DNA from: Aradus depressus
Taxonomy: Eukaryota; Arthropoda; Insecta; Hemiptera; Aradidae
Assembly: GCA_963662175.1 (NCBI GenBank)
Contig: OY759217.1
Span: 16,618,562 to 16,682,561 of the forward strand
Length of the DNA stretch: 64,000 nt
Direction: 5' to 3'
The notes beneath the pieces are model-generated. The model was not told the origin of the DNA, made no database searches, and saw only the letters and a program-made list of their open reading frames with translations. The position numbers and the translations under genes were made by a program. Each line of letters opens with the position of its first letter. The stretch's first letter is position 1. Below, one piece after another: positions 55,430 to 64,000 of the stretch.

Positions 55430-55815
55430 TGATGTCTTTAATTTCGTGTTGATACATACGTTATAATGACAATTATTAGGGTTTTTGATTTGGTCACCTT
55501 TTCTCCAATCCAAAACAGAACTTTAGAATTTACATATAAAATTTTGTTTTTATACTTTCATAACAACTACAGTTATTAGGGTTTTCGGTTTAAGCCCCTC
55601 TAGTCCACTTCTTTCCTTTGCCAATTTGGTGGAAAATCATACGTGTAAACCTTATGGGGTTTTGGATACACGTGCTCACAGACAGACAACACATTTTTTT
55701 TTTTTTTCATTTTTGGAATCAGGGGATCGGAAAACATGAAATTCTGTCGAAAACTCAACATCGAATTTCTGACCGATTACATAACTCCCCTTAAACTTCC
55801 CATAGGTAGGGAAGT
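55430..55815 (+). repeat. repeat B copy
   Basis: TAATTTCGTGTTGATACATA to ACCGATTACATAACTCCCC and GGTAGGGAAGTAAAAA. A damaged 5' portion lies at 55367-55430. Confidence 0.75.
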
Positions 55816-56649
55816 AAAAATACAAAAAAAAAATTTTTTTGGACATTTTCAGTTGGAGTTACCAATGTTCAAATCTTTTTGGTTAGAATCTTCAATTGTA
55901 TCATTTTATCATTTTATTTCAAGTTATTATTAATTATTGTATATTATTATTATAGTATATATTACACAAATATAGTCAATTAAGTACAATATTTAACACA
56001 ATTTATAACATGTTCATATCTTCCATTATTAGCTAATCTGCTATTGTATTACTCTTTTTGGCTCATGAATGTTATATAAATAAAACAATATGTTGTTAAA
56101 ACAATATATTTTTTTATGTAAGTGTACAATCAATATGTAATAATTAGTAGTTATTACCTCCCATTTCACGATATGGTACTTACATAATAATTTGATAATT
56201 TATTTTTTGAATCATTCTAAAGAATTTTTTATTGAAACTTCATTGATACCTGTGTGTAAACAATTTACTACTATTAATGATTAGATAGTATTATTATCAA
56301 ATTAGAAACAAGGTTATAACAAAATTTACAATATAATTAAAGAAGAATGTGTATATTGAGGAAAGAAGTAAATTTTTGATAATATTATTAATTTTTCTTT
56401 TGAGAAAGTTTAAGGACAGAAAGACTGGTCACATTGGTGTGACGATGGATTGTAATTGGAAAGAAATTCACCATATACACTCCGCAAGGAGACGATAAGT
56501 AAACAATTTATATATCTACGTCAACGGAGAATATTTTCTACTCAATGTACTTTAGGTATTATTTTCAAATGATCCAAGATGAAGATAAAATGTATAATGA
56601 AGGTATATTGAATTTTTTCATTAGAGCTAGCTCTTTAGAGTGGTCGCCT
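55816..56649. other. very AT-rich, repeat-poor DNA
   Basis: No named repeat, unlike most of the window. There is no convincing frame. It would contain the 3' UTR if the terminal exon at 56650 is real. Confidence 0.35.
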
Positions 56650-56727
56650 CTAGATGTTCTTGTAGAGATCTTGTAGGTAGTGTGAGTGATGCCGCAGCTC
56701 GGGCTGCATGTCGGCCGGCAGATCCAT
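56650..56727 (-). CDS. candidate terminal coding exon, unknown protein
   Basis: On the minus strand, TTTTTTAACTGTCGTTAG (acceptor-like) leads into 25 codons and a TAG: MDLPADMQPELRHHSHYLQD then LYKNI. GC is about 55% against about 30% in the flanks. Codons avoid AT-ending forms in a way random DNA here does not. It could be the last exon of a minus-strand gene whose other exons lie to the right, or a short ORF of its own because it begins with ATG. The family is not recognised. The plus strand also has an open reading of the same stretch, so orientation rests on the splice site and composition. Confidence 0.4.
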   Translation of the reverse strand: MDLPADMQPELRHHSHYLQDLYKNI

Positions 56728-56794
56728 CTAACGACAGTTAAAAAATTATCTACTGAATAAAACTGACAATAGAGCGAAGAAAATGTTTACTAGC

Positions 56795-56985
56795 TAGTTA
56801 TTGTGACTCATGCCCGGGCTTTAACTAAGAGGTCATATCGCCTACTACCAGAGCGCTCTTTTGTCGTTCTGGTTGACATGAGCCTGACTCTCCAGTGGGA
56901 GTCCTAAAATTTGCCTACCCAGGTTTATTCATCTACAGTAGAGGTCTTCAACGAATCTTGAGTTCGGTAAGCAAGCATGCTGAGG
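56795..56985 (-). repeat. SINE-A copy, deleted
   Basis: TAGTTATTGTGACTCATGCC to ATCTTGAGTTCGGTAAGCAAGC. The central CCTTCGGATGGG part is missing. Confidence 0.8.
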
Positions 56986-57179
56986 TTCTGGCCTATGTTC
57001 ATTAGTGGATTTGTGTTTAATCCAAAATGGCGTCAATTAGTTATTTTTTTAATTGTAATGATTTACAAATCAACAAATAGGAGAACATGCTTATTGTGTG
57101 TAATTTCTTCATAATAATATTATATTGGATTGTTAAAAAATATTTTAAAAAGACAAAATTGATAATGAAACTAACAGAA

Positions 57180-57464
57180 CAATATTGATAATGAGGGCAA
57201 GGGGGAGTGGAAGAGAAGAGAGGAGAGGGGGAACGTTCTGTGAGGGTGCCGAAGGAGGGTGTGAGGCGGAGACCGGTGGTGGGGATAAGATGGGCGGGAC
57301 CTGACCACGCCCCCTAACCAGGAGAGGGGACGACTTAACTAGCCCTCCCCTTCAGTCGGTGCGCGCTCCTCGGACCTCTGCCCTCTTGTTCTCTGTCGGT
57401 CTGTCTGCGTCTTGTCCTCCCTTGTCCTGTGAGTCATGTTCTGTTGAAGAAGAAAAGAGAAAAT
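57180..57464 (+). promoter_or_regulatory. GC-rich promoter and 5' leader
   Basis: GC climbs sharply from AT-rich flanks. The block has GC boxes (GGGCGGG near 57292; CCACGCCCC near 57305) and an insect-type initiator TCAGTC at 57352-57357, so transcription might start at A57354. I see no TATA box at the right distance. The leader to the ATG would be about 110 nt and includes a minimal upstream ORF. The coordinates are inferred from motifs only. Confidence 0.45.
57436..57447 (+). other. minimal upstream ORF (ATG TTC TGT TGA)
   Basis: A four-codon unit, Met-Phe-Cys-stop, 17 nt ahead of the main ATG, lying in the predicted leader. It could dampen translation of the main frame if the transcript start is right. 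Confidence 0.4.
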
Positions 57465-57576
57465 ATGCTCGTTCGCACCATGCAAGAGGACGGCCCGCCA
57501 CCCGCCAAATTGCGGGCCACTGATTTTTCAATTGCCGCTATTATGGCCCGACCTTCCCCCCCGACTCCTCCCCATG
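57465..57576 (+). CDS. first coding exon of a probable eh1-motif transcription factor
   Basis: The ATG at 57465 (context AAAATATGC) opens 37 codons: MLVRTMQEDGPPPAKLRATD, FSIAAIMARPSPPTPPH, then one extra base before the donor ATG|GTAAGT at 57576/57577 (phase 1 intron). The peptide is Pro-rich with an eh1-like motif FSIAAIMA at residues 21-28. In this family of motifs it recruits the corepressor Groucho/TLE. Similar 'DFSIAAIM' segments near the N terminus are what I associate with Tbx20/H15/midline T-box repressors, but other eh1-bearing regulators are possible. An alternative start is Met6. The GC-rich island setting and strong donor support a genuine host gene. No T-box exon is found before the window ends. 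Confidence 0.55.
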
Positions 57577-58925
57577 GTAAGTCTAATCATTACTATCAAT
57601 AAGCGTAGAAAATAGTGACTATACGTTCGAATATTATCACTACATAAAAAACTTTTAGGAAAGCAGTTTTGTTTGAACATTTGTTTCTGTTTTACATCCA
57701 GTAGACTGGCAGATATATTTCAAATGCCTAAATTATAAGATAATTCAAGCTGATCTGAATTCATAATTAGATCTAAGTTGTGTATTCCATTAGACTGCAC
57801 TTTTTTACAATAGAAATCCTCTTGTAAAAAAGTTTGCAGAAGTTCCCTATTAAAATGATTCTTCTTTGAAATGTTTTTATTTATATCCACAAAATAAATA
57901 TAGGATTTTCCGAGTTAAGATAATATTTTCTGTTTGTAATATTCGACATAAATACTTCTGCTATTCAACTTATAATTAATTGAGTTGTCTCTTTCTTTAA
58001 AATATTTTTAAAAGGCTCCCAATTAAATAAATATAGTTATCATTTCAATATATGAAATGAAAGAAATCAATTCTGTGAATAAGTGAATGTTTAATATGTT
58101 AATTGCTTAAATTTAAAAAAATGTAAATATTCTTCCGTTATTGATTAAGCTGTATAAATTAAGTATTGTCACTAAAATCCAATTAATCTAGTCAGTTTTA
58201 CTGAAATAATATTAATTAAGTCTTTGTATTACTTTTATATATTCATTAGTTATTACTTATACAAAATAAAACTGTCCAAATAAATAAATTTGTTCTAATA
58301 GCAGTGGAATACAATTTGTATTACCATTCCAATAAGACACTTAGGTATGTGGAAATTGTATTTATTTATAAAAACGTTTTAATATTTAATTAAATACTGA
58401 TTTTAATTTTACTATAACAATTTCATTATTAGATTTACTTATTACTCAATGTAATAATGTAAGTTTTCCAAGTTGAATGATCATAGTACAACTTTAATAA
58501 TATTTGGCCTAATCTTTTTTAATTATTAAGAAAACTGCAGATACATATAAGAAAAATGTTTATTCATAATATACAATCATTATTTTCTGTGATAAAATAA
58601 TTGGAATATAAGAATTTCTGTATCATATTATAGGTTTTATAGGACAACGCTCGCTTGCATTTTAGATGCCTCTTCATATTATCGTTTAAAAAACAATATA
58701 TTTTGATTAGTTAATCTCATATGACTTTTATGTAGTTATACTTACGTCTGAATAATTTATAGTCTATTATATTATTATGTCTTTAATGATATGTTTGTAA
58801 TGATTATTTGATTTATTTAAAAATATAAATATGCTGTCGTAAATTCAATTTATATTTATATTAGGAAGTAATTGCTGTCTATTTATATCAAATACAAATT
58901 GAAGCATAGAGAAAGTACTACACTC
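57577..58925 (+). other. putative first intron, AT-rich and repeat-poor
   Basis: Starts at the GTAAGT donor. About 1.3 kb contains none of the repeat families found elsewhere, a notable clearing that could hold regulatory DNA. No exon is recognised. Confidence 0.4.
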
Positions 58926-58929
58926 TAAA

Positions 58930-59440
58930 ATAATGTATGGGGGAAGTTATGTACCTAATCAGTCAGAATGGGCCGAAGAGGGAGGGGGGAGGCTAAACAC
59001 AAAAACTCTAATAACTCGTACCTACCTACTTGATTTACCGACGACTTTTTTTATGAAAATTATTTCATAATAATTCAATGAATTTAAAAACGCAAAAATC
59101 CCTACATATCCAGCACGAATTAATTGTTAACTTATGGTTTTTTTCCGAAATCAATCTACCGTTTGTGCTGAAAGTTAATAGAGACTTACACAGAGACTTC
59201 TGAATCTTAACACTTATTAGGGAGTTAAGCCCTATCTCTTTATCTCTCTCTTCCCTTCGGCTGATTCCGCTGAAAAATTAATAGTTGTCGTATATTAATA
59301 CATCACAAAGTCAGTTATTAATTTTTTTTTTCAACTTGGGATTTAGGGGGGGAAACATGAAATTTCTGTGAAAACAACACCGAATTTCTCATCGATTACA
59401 TAATTTCACCATATACTTCGTATTAACTGGAGAGGTAAGA
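58930..59440. repeat. repeat B pair, minus then plus
   Basis: 58930-59055 is reversed (GGGGGAAGTTATGT ... CGACGACTTTTTTTA). 59105-59440 is forward (AGCACGAATTAATTG ... CTTCGTATTAACTGG). The two 5' ends face each other. Confidence 0.7.
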
Positions 59441-60778
59441 TGTTGTCTTTGAATGGGCAAATTTTAATTTTTTTTCTCTACAACATATGTTGATAATATA
59501 CCTACACATGCAAAAAAAAAAAAAAATGTATAACAATTTACATTCCTGTTTTTATAATACACTTGAAATATATATTTTCAACACTGTCCCGAATTCCTCA
59601 CTGCACTTAATGATTGCAGAATTAATCTCTGCATGTTGTAAATCAATACATGTGATAAGAAGCGGTGGTGGACAAGAGCCCTGGCGGTAAAAGAAGGAAC
59701 GATGCAGCTTATTTTTAAAAAAATTACTCTTTTACATACCTTTTTAAAGGTAACAAAAGGTACCGAGTAAACTCGAACATGCCCGAACCCATCCGAATCA
59801 CTTCAACTGCAAACCTTTGTTCCATAATTTCATTTTTATAACTTTTTATGGACAAATTTATTTAAATTCATGTTTTACCCTCCCATATATGTTAAATTAC
59901 AGACTATTTTTTATTTCATATTAAATTTTTCGGCTTATAATTATTCAAAATACTTATAGTAAACAAACAATTATATTCCCTGATTTACAAAAGAAAGTGT
60001 GCTTGTCTAGTTTGCCCCCACGCCTTGCCACTGCAAAAATCTAGCTATCCAATACTATGCGAGCGGCGAAACTGCATATTGAGGGCATGAAAACGTTCGT
60101 CAACCCACGACTACCCACCCCTTAGGACGACTGAACTAATGCCGCAATTGGCGGTCAACTAATGAGGCTCGGCCCTGATTCAGGGGATCGGTTTACATAA
60201 ATTGTTGGTGTCCGATGGTATCTAGGTGTAAATAATTTTAGATGATCAGACAAATCCACCCTTATAACAAGTATCCGTCGATTCTGTTATCTTGGTTATT
60301 ACTGAAGATGGATACAACAGAAATTTTACACTAAATTTAAAAGTTGTTTGTAAACTAATATTAGCGAAAAATAATAGATTATCCTAGGGAACTAAACTTG
60401 GGTAATCAGGTCTCCCACAGTAGAACTACCATAAGAGGATTGAATGCTTAGCTCCCTAGGTGTCCACACCAACCCACCCGTTATATTTTAATACCCAGTG
60501 CGGACTACCGGTAGAGTAAGTCTAATTTAAACCGCTAGAGTGCTGCTCTATTTGTTCGTTTTTCTCTCTTTGGAACTGGTTAGTCCCCTGGAGATTATTG
60601 TCAGCTTAATTCAATTTAACAAGAAGTATTATTAAATAATACATTATTCCTAATGATATTATATCTATTTATGGTTCATTTCTTTCTTACAATACAGTGC
60701 AATTTTTCCAGAGATGTTTTTTTTTTCGATGATATTTCGAGATGATTACACGGCTCATCCACAGGTCTCAATGAACTC
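59441..60778. other. unassigned DNA; SINE-like scrap
   Basis: 60440-60480 repeats the end of the diverged SINE at 38990-39045 (GATTGAATGCTTAG..CCCTAGGTGT). Otherwise nothing is recognised. Confidence 0.35.
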
Positions 60779-60975
60779 ATTGTAGTTCCTTGTGACCTGA
60801 GGAAGGGACATGCAAGTGAAGTCGTTATAGTTCCTTGTGACCTGAGGAAGGGACATGCAAGTGAAGTCGTTATAGTTCCTTGTGACCTGAGGAAGGGACT
60901 CGATCTTGTTTTTTGCGATCTGAAGAAGGGATGCATAGATGAACTCGTTCTTGTTCTTTGCTATCTGGGGAAGGG
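60779..60975 (+). repeat. 45-bp tandem repeat, about 4.5 copies
   Basis: Units of TTCCTTGTGACCTGAGGAAG, GGACATGCAAGTGAAGTCG. The first three are near identical and the last ones have drifted (TTTGCGATCTGAAGAAGGG). The open minus frames here are translations of the array (FLRSQGT and LPQVTRN motifs). Confidence 0.9.
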
Positions 60976-61704
60976 GCACGCATTTGTCCCAAAAAAATCA
61001 TCGGGAAGAAAAAATCTCTAAAAAAATTGAAAAAAAATTATATATATGTATTTTTAATCTAATTGGCGTGGGGTGACTTAAACAATATCTAAAGCTTCAT
61101 TTTTACTAAAAATAAGCAAAACATACAGTCTTTTTCTGGGAGGAAGAGGGCTAGGCCTCCCCTTGTCTATGCCATTGGAATGAATTCCTAACTTATTTTT
61201 CCACAGTATGAGCTAGACAACGAGGCGACTCAAAATGGAATGTGTTTCCGTTTTGAAATATCATACTGAGTCAAAATGACGTCACTCTTGTATTTGACGA
61301 CAAAACTGATTTTTTTTTAAGATTTAAGAGTTCATGTTCTTGTTTTAGTTTTTTTCCGTCTTGTTTTCCTGAATAGCCTATAACCAGGATCTTGAACAAA
61401 CCTACTCAGCTGACCAACGTTTAGGTTCTTGTATTTTTTTTTCTTGTCACAAACTGCTTGAAATATGATGTTTTATTTTGTTCTTTTCTTGATAGTTTCT
61501 TTTTCGTTTCCATCACTTATTTTTGAAGAACTCAAATTCTTCAGAACGTGTTCAGATCATTTGACGAATATTTTTCGATATATATTTTTTGTTTCTTTTC
61601 ACAATAATTAACGAACAACAGAAAAAAGTACTCCATTTATAAGTATACTCTGATAATTTGTTTAAGTTTTCTTCAAAAACAAGAGGCCTCTCAAAATTAA
61701 ATAA
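60976..61704. other. unassigned AT-rich DNA
   Basis: T-rich with no gene or named repeat. Confidence 0.3.
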
Positions 61705-62293
61705 AAAAATTGTCGGTGAATCATCGGCTATGTACTTCTCCAGCACGAATTAATCATTTAAGTTTTCGCTCTCACCTCAAAGCCACAGTTTGGTCTAATA
61801 CTCAATAGTATTACATAGGGACTTCTGAGTCCTCATACTAAATTTTGTGTCGATACATTCATTTACAGCGGCACTATTAGGGTTTTCAAATCGAGCCCCT
61901 TCTCTGATCCCCGTCCCTTCCGCCGATTTAGCGGAAAATTCATAGTTGCTGTCCTTATGGGACTTTTGAATTCAAATATAAAATTTCATGTCGATATATT
62001 CATTACATCGGCAATTATTGAGATTTTTGAGTTTAACCCCATTTGATCCCCCCTTTCCCTCCTGCCGATTTAACTGAAAGTTAAAATGTGACGTCTTTAT
62101 AGGGTTCTGGATACATATATAAAATTTTGTGCCGATATATTCTTTCTATCGGGAGTTATCGTGTTCGTAGACACACATAATTTTTTTTTTTTAATTTTCG
62201 GGATCAGAGGGTCCGAAAACATGAAATTCCATTTGAATCAGTATTGAATTTCTAAGTTACCAATTAATTAACTTCGTATAGCTGGGAAGTAAA
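61705..62293 (+). repeat. repeat B copy, full length
   Basis: From TTGTCGGTGAATCATCGGC and GTACTTCTCCAGCACG, through three internal units and the ACACACA/poly-T region, to AACTTCGTATAGCTGGGAAGTAAAAA. One of the best copies for defining the family (about 590 bp). Confidence 0.85.
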
Positions 62294-62317
62294 AACGGAA
62301 CTGTATGTTTTCTGCTG

Positions 62318-62464
62318 ATTATGACTGATGTTTCTTATTGTATTATGACTGATGTTTCTTATTGTATTATGACTGATGTTTCTTATTGTCTTATGACTGA
62401 TGTTTCTTATTGTCTTATGACTGAGGTTTCTTATTGTCTTATGTCTGATGTTTCTTATTGTCTT
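62318..62464 (+). repeat. 24-bp tandem repeat, about 6 copies
   Basis: Units of ATTATGACTGATGTTTCTTA TTGT with single changes, open in frame (MTDVSYCI/L). The array directly follows the 3' end of the repeat B copy. No initiation or gene context suggests a protein. Confidence 0.9.
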
Positions 62465-63047
62465 ATGGTTTTTGTACCTACAGGCAAAAAAAAAAGAAAG
62501 CTTTAATCAGCAAAAATGATAATTTTTTATAAAACATGTGGCAATTTGTTGATGACATAGTCTCTAATGACAAATGGGGTTATTACTACTAATTGCTATT
62601 ACAAAATGTTACAAATGTAATTGATATGTAAATTTTGAAAATTATGCAATTTGTTGCTGATAGTGGAGGTGTTTCAATGTATGCAAAATTGAATATCAGC
62701 ACAATTGTAAATTGTACTATTTAACACAAAGTGTCATTTTGATAAGAGAATAAAAGACAGCTTAATTTAAAGAAATTATTGCTAACGTTCATTGTAGATT
62801 ATGCATGCTTGTTCAGCTGATAGTCTTGTTATCGCACAAGTGCGTCAACAGTTTTTCAAAACAGGACGAAGACAACGCAGGAAGGTTTTTTTTCCCGTAT
62901 TTTTATCGACTAATATAAGTTTTTTTTATCTAAGTAAGCGTAAGTCAGCCTTAAACATGAAATATATGCTTCACGATCGTTAAACTTGTTACTAACTAAT
63001 AATTATATTTAGTTAATATGACGATGGCTAATGTAGTGGAGAAGTGA
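62465..63047. other. unassigned AT-rich DNA
   Basis: No gene; the open frame at 62801-62983 has no recognisable family. Confidence 0.3.
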
Positions 63048-63252
63048 TTATTTCACAGGTTGTCAAGATGTAGTCTGATCTCACAAATATTTTAGTAAAT
63101 GAAATTTAAAAAAAATTTTATAATAAAAATAAACTATAAATAAATAAAACCATCTAAAAACTTTAACAATTTAAATTTTTTACATGGATAGGGACTGATA
63201 AGTTATTCCTGTGAGTGGTCAGACTACATCTTATTTGACAACTGTGAAATTA
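63048..63252. mobile_element. small MITE with about 40-bp inverted ends
   Basis: TATTTCACAGGTTGTCAAGA TGTAGTCTGA at the left and TCAGACTACATCTTATTTGA CAACTGTGAAAT at the right are inverted. The core is very AT-rich, 205 bp overall. Confidence 0.7.
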
Positions 63253-63589
63253 TAATTTGTATTCTGACAACAAAACAAGTTAATTGAATAAAAAACAGAG
63301 TAATGAGTAAACTCAATAAAACTATAAACAATGAACAATGAATGTTAAGTTCGAATATGGTGGTTACAAAATAGAACTTGTCCTAGACCATTCTAGATCA
63401 ACTATAACTACATGAAATGACATGTTGACAAATGTAAATTTTTTAGTTCTTAACAATATAATCATTGATTCCAAGAGTACAAAAAGTTGTTTGTTAATTG
63501 TACTCTAGATTAAATTAATTGTTTATTTTGCTCCATTTCTAAACACAAGATGGATTTCACTGAAAATCAACAGATTAACAACATCTTAT

Positions 63590-63740
63590 TCTGGTATATC
63601 AGAAACCACTTGTAAAATTTCATGTCAGAGAGAAGGAGGGCCTCAACACAAAAACCCCAATACCTGCCGATGTAATGAATGTATTCCTATATTTTTTTTA
63701 TTTAAATTCAAAACCCCATAAGAACGATTCTATTCATTAT
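63590..63740 (-). repeat. repeat B fragment
   Basis: GGGCCTCAACACAAAAACCC, GCCGATGTAATGAATGTA and AACCCCATAAGAACGA are reversed repeat B landmarks. Confidence 0.65.
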
Positions 63741-63779
63741 TAGCCCAAGTATGCAAACGATTGTTTATCTGGATGTGTA

Positions 63780-63970
63780 AAATATGAAACGCGGCCGAGG
63801 CTCTTATGTTTTTTATCTGGGAGGTGAAAAAATCTTGAGCATGAAGACACTCAGGTAGGCGCTTAGGACTTCCACAGTACCTAGTGTCGGGCTCAGGTCC
63901 ATCACGAAAGATCGCTCTGGTAGTAGGTGATATGATCTCGTAGTTAAAGCCAGAGCATAACTTTCATTAA
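63780..63970 (+). repeat. SINE-A copy, deleted
   Basis: AAACGCGGCCGAGGCTCTTA and CTGGGAGGTGAAAAAATC at the start, GATCGCTCTGGTAGTAGGTG near the end. The middle is shortened and the A box is missing. Confidence 0.75.
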
Positions 63971-64000
63971 CTAATATTTCATTATTTTATTATCATATCT

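Noticed and set aside
60676..60979. Repeat protein frames on the minus strand
   Set aside because: Translation of the 45-bp tandem array in two frames; no start context or homologue recognised.

Overview
This is a repeat-dominated piece of an AT-rich animal genome. The evidence points to an arthropod, most likely an insect: Jockey-type and RNase H-bearing LINE remnants, PIF/Harbinger, hAT, pogo/Tigger and Helitron DNA elements, hammerhead-like motifs of the Penelope-like-element type, and SINE tails made of CCTAA, the insect telomere unit. I cannot name the species. Most open reading frames here are translations of repeats. There is no bacterial-style operon, CRISPR array, rRNA gene or convincing stand-alone tRNA gene.

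Region by region. 1-13 kb: a mosaic of SINE-A (tRNA-derived), repeat B (about 600-700 bp, unclassified, built from an internal unit repeated about three times) and repeat C (about 500 bp). These are interrupted by a Tigger-like MITE (1268-1837), a hAT element with an exact 8-bp target duplication (5905-6580) and a Harbinger element inside an inverted hammerhead-bearing element (11.7-12.8 kb). LINE 3' fragments lie at 2951 and 10030. 13-25 kb: a complete short Helitron (13787-14311), a 12 x 30-bp minisatellite, more SINE/B/C copies, a LINE RNase H remnant (18950-19515), a 26-bp G tract, an AT hairpin, a possible spliced exon (22942-23097, minus) and a degenerate tandem array. 25-36.5 kb: AT-rich unassigned DNA, a MITE, a second Jockey fragment, two well-preserved SINE-A copies with target duplications, and a Harbinger element (35381-36419) whose transposase remnant is split by a 267-bp insertion carrying two facing hammerhead motifs. 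37-46.2 kb: a Tigger remnant with a CENP-B-type DNA-binding domain, an 18 x 182-bp G-rich satellite, a 521-bp palindrome, a 35-bp array, a 200-bp assembly gap, a 650-bp foldback hairpin and a second type of hammerhead inverted repeat. 46-55 kb: more dispersed repeats, a second hAT copy and a third Tigger-like element.

The best candidate for a host gene is at about 57.2-57.6 kb. A GC-rich promoter-like block with an initiator motif and a minimal upstream ORF precedes an ATG exon of 37 codons that ends in a consensus splice donor. Its peptide holds an eh1-like Groucho-binding motif (FSIAAIMA), which suggests a developmental transcription factor, possibly of the T-box Tbx20/H15/midline group. 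A short GC-rich minus-strand terminal-exon candidate lies at 56650-56727. The rest of the window (57.6-64 kb) would be intron or downstream DNA with tandem arrays and repeat copies.

The most interesting system is the set of hammerhead-ribozyme-like modules. They occur at six loci, four of them as inverted pairs. One pair is a clean, target-site-duplicated insertion, which looks like a compact mobile unit built around two facing ribozymes.
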